NCBI RefSeq assembly: GCF_014805625.2
Contig: NW_023998414.1
Coordinates: 32,948,486-33,012,485, forward strand
Length of the DNA stretch: 64,000 bases
DNA from: Glossina fuscipes
Lineage: Eukaryota; Arthropoda; Insecta; Diptera; Glossinidae
Reading direction: 5' to 3'
How positions within the stretch are numbered: position 1 is the stretch's first letter; each line of letters begins with the position of its first letter. Shown here piece after piece: positions 62,200 through 64,000 of the stretch. The notes under the pieces are model-generated. The model saw only the letters and a program-made list of their open reading frames with translations. It did no database searches and was not told the origin of the DNA. A program made the translations under genes and the position numbers.

Positions 62200-63260
62200 A
62201 TAATTCCAAGTTTATACAGCAAGGAATGCGTTACAATCGTCGCGCTTCGATGTACGTCGAACCACATCACTTAAAACGTCTCAACTCGCAATTATCGCTG
62301 CATGGATACTACGCACCATCGGTTAGAATGATTCAGAAGAGCCTGTACGATTTGGATAATATACCACAAGATATGGCTGAACCACATTATCAAGAATGCA
62401 GTACATACGGCGGTTCACAAAGTCGTCTAACTCTCGACTCTAATAATCAGTCTATATATCAAAGTCGTACATTGCCGAGAACTTTCTTCAAGCGTAACTC
62501 TGATTCCCAATATAGCATACCTTCCGCAGCGTCATTGCACTTAAGCGCAGCACAATTGAATAATATATATAACGTCAATCAAAATCGTCTATCCGCATTG
62601 ATGCAACAGCAACAGCAACAGCAACAACAACAACAACAGCAATTTAATCGCATATTGACTGGCACATCACGTCAGCCAGAAGGATATGATCCGCATATTG
62701 CAATGAAAAAATCGAATGAAGAATTGGATAATTGTTATGGACAAAGCCAACAGCAGCAACAGCACTCGATTTATATGCAGCCACCATATCAAACCATATC
62801 CGTTACGAACTCGTACAATTCAAATCGCTTACAGCCACCCTTGGTACAATGGCCAGCGGCAATACCATCGTCGCCCTCAAACTTTACAAGTACTTATCGC
62901 ATTTATGATCCTACCACAACTAAAATCAAAGCACAAGGTAACAATCAAACAACTTTAGTGAAACGCGGCATTGTCAGCGAACATCAAAATCAACATACAG
63001 CAAAAATGCAAAGGACTTATGGATTCGATGCACAAAAACGTAACAGCACAGCAGTGGCAGACGGCTTCGATTTGGACGAAATTGAGCGTGAACGCAGACG
63101 TTCGCATGCCAGTCTTTTTAATGGTAGCAAGACTAGCAGCGGTATGGGTAATAATGGCACTGGTCTCGGTAGTTGTAGTGGCAGTGGTGGTGTTAATACT
63201 GGAGGCGTTCTCAGCGGCAATCATAACCAATATGACATGATTAATGGCACCGCTGTGTAA
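62200..63260 (+). CDS. stg1: Stargazin-like protein, last exon (end of tail with PDZ ligand)
   Basis: 1061 bp to a TAA at 63258-63260. It starts NSKFIQQGMRYNRRASMYVE, where RRAS is a typical basophilic kinase site. KRNSDSQYS and ERRRSHASLF are similar sites further on. A 13-residue Gln run (CAA/CAG, 62604-62642) and a second QQQQ stretch occur in the middle, and a Gly/Ser-rich stretch comes near the end. The last four residues are GTAV: Thr at -2 and Val at 0 match a class I PDZ ligand, comparable to TTPV at the end of vertebrate stargazin. Scaffold proteins of the PSD-95/Dlg type bind such ends in the known family. The visible protein totals 1025 residues, of which about 817 are tail. Confidence 0.96.
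62604..62642 (+). repeat. CAA/CAG (poly-Gln) tract within the last exon
   Basis: Thirteen in-frame Gln codons with mixed CAA and CAG, so partly protected from slippage. Length variation between individuals is likely. Confidence 0.95.
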
Positions 63261-63325
63261 GAGCGATATATAAAACATGTTAAATTCAAATAAATTTTGG
63301 TTTCGCAACGCATAAAAGAAATAAA

Positions 63326-63368
<43 letters not shown>

Positions 63369-64000
63369 TAAAAGCATTTCATTAAAAAGAATAAAAAAAA
63401 AATGAGAAAATAAATTATTAAAAATTAAAATCAAATAAATTAAATTTCATAAAAAATGTAGTAGTGGTAGTTAAATCAAATACCAACAGAAATAAAACAA
63501 TAGAAAAATCAACAAAAATATATTAAAAAAAATAAAAAAAAAAGGAATAAAAACAACAGTGAAAATGCAACAAACAAGAACACTGCCACAATGTTTATGT
63601 GAACAATTTAATTAAATTATTTACTTATACATAAATACGGACAAACATACTAACATTTTGAAATTTTGCATTTTATTGTAAGTTTTAAATTTAGACTGAA
63701 TACGCAACAAAAGCAAACAAAAAACAAAACAAAACAAAAAAAAAAAAAAAAGAAGAAATAGCAAACTAGCTGTACTTTTATGTGGTTTCCTTTATTAAAA
63801 TTTTATAGAACACATGTACTTATGTATTTATACCTATTCTAACAAAAATTTAATATGTAAGTACATATATTAGTTTGGATGTATTTTTTCTACATATATT
63901 TTTGATTTTTATTTTTTTTTTTTTTTTTACAAATATACACGAATGTATGCATGCACGATAATAACAATTTTTGTGAGCCATACATCGGGTTTTTTTTTTT
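63261..64000 (+). other. 3' untranslated and downstream sequence
   Basis: A-rich sequence with no further frame. Candidate AATAAA polyadenylation signals are at 63289-63294 and near 63318, 63411, 63437, 63493 and 63545, and an (AT)n tract at 63331-63367. Without a cDNA the real 3' end cannot be chosen; the first signal is only about 30 bp after the stop, so a later one is plausible. Confidence 0.6.
63289..63294 (+). promoter_or_regulatory. Candidate polyadenylation signal AATAAA
   Basis: First AATAAA after the stop codon at 63260. Several others follow within 300 bp, so its use is uncertain. Confidence 0.35.

Noticed and set aside
61340..63434. Several open frames on the minus strand and in other + frames
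   Set aside because: They overlap the two long tail exons and are shadows of them; repeats of CAA and GAT codons keep the opposite frames open.

Overview
This window is AT-rich eukaryotic DNA from an insect, most likely a higher fly (Brachyceran Diptera). Three things point there: the best protein matches I can recall are to fly and other insect stargazin-like proteins, several relics of mariner transposases are present, and there are long CT, TG, AT and poly-A/T simple repeats with short GTAAGT-type introns. Runs of exactly ten N mark two assembly gaps. I cannot fix the genus.

One protein-coding gene accounts for all the convincing coding sequence. It lies on the + strand and runs from an exon at 1860 to a stop codon at 63260. 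It encodes a stargazin-like protein: a voltage-dependent calcium channel gamma subunit or TARP, the Drosophila stg1 family. Seven coding exons can be placed with matching splice phases: 1860-2035, 31075-31164, 55177-55317, 55470-55687, 60527-60879, 61060-62099 and 62200-63260. Together they encode 1025 residues, beginning inside the first transmembrane helix. The start codon exon was not found and is probably upstream of the window. The first four exons encode the four-helix claudin-like body, including the W-xx-C ... C extracellular signature. The last three encode an unusually long cytoplasmic tail of about 817 residues. It has a conserved block, basic phosphorylation-type motifs, low-complexity Gln, Asn and Asp stretches, and a C-terminal GTAV that fits a class I PDZ ligand.

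The rest is mostly intron. Intron 1 (about 29 kb) and intron 2 (about 24 kb) flank a single 90-bp exon that carries the second conserved cysteine. These introns hold degenerate mariner fragments of at least two kinds (about 5.0-5.4 kb, 28.2-28.7 kb and, less surely, 36.5-37.1 kb) and two tRNA-like sequences (24.7 and 51.7 kb). They also hold families of short dispersed repeats that recur about ten times, two tandem duplications (203 bp near the left end; about 130 bp x 3 at 34.1-34.6 kb), and many microsatellites. Intron 4 (4.8 kb) holds a GC-richer island of about 400 bp that is unlike its surroundings. I found no CRISPR array, no operon and no obvious new multi-gene system. The points most worth following are the isolated 90-bp exon, the long tail with its PDZ end, the dispersed repeat families, the GC-rich island and one minus-strand open frame with a splice acceptor.
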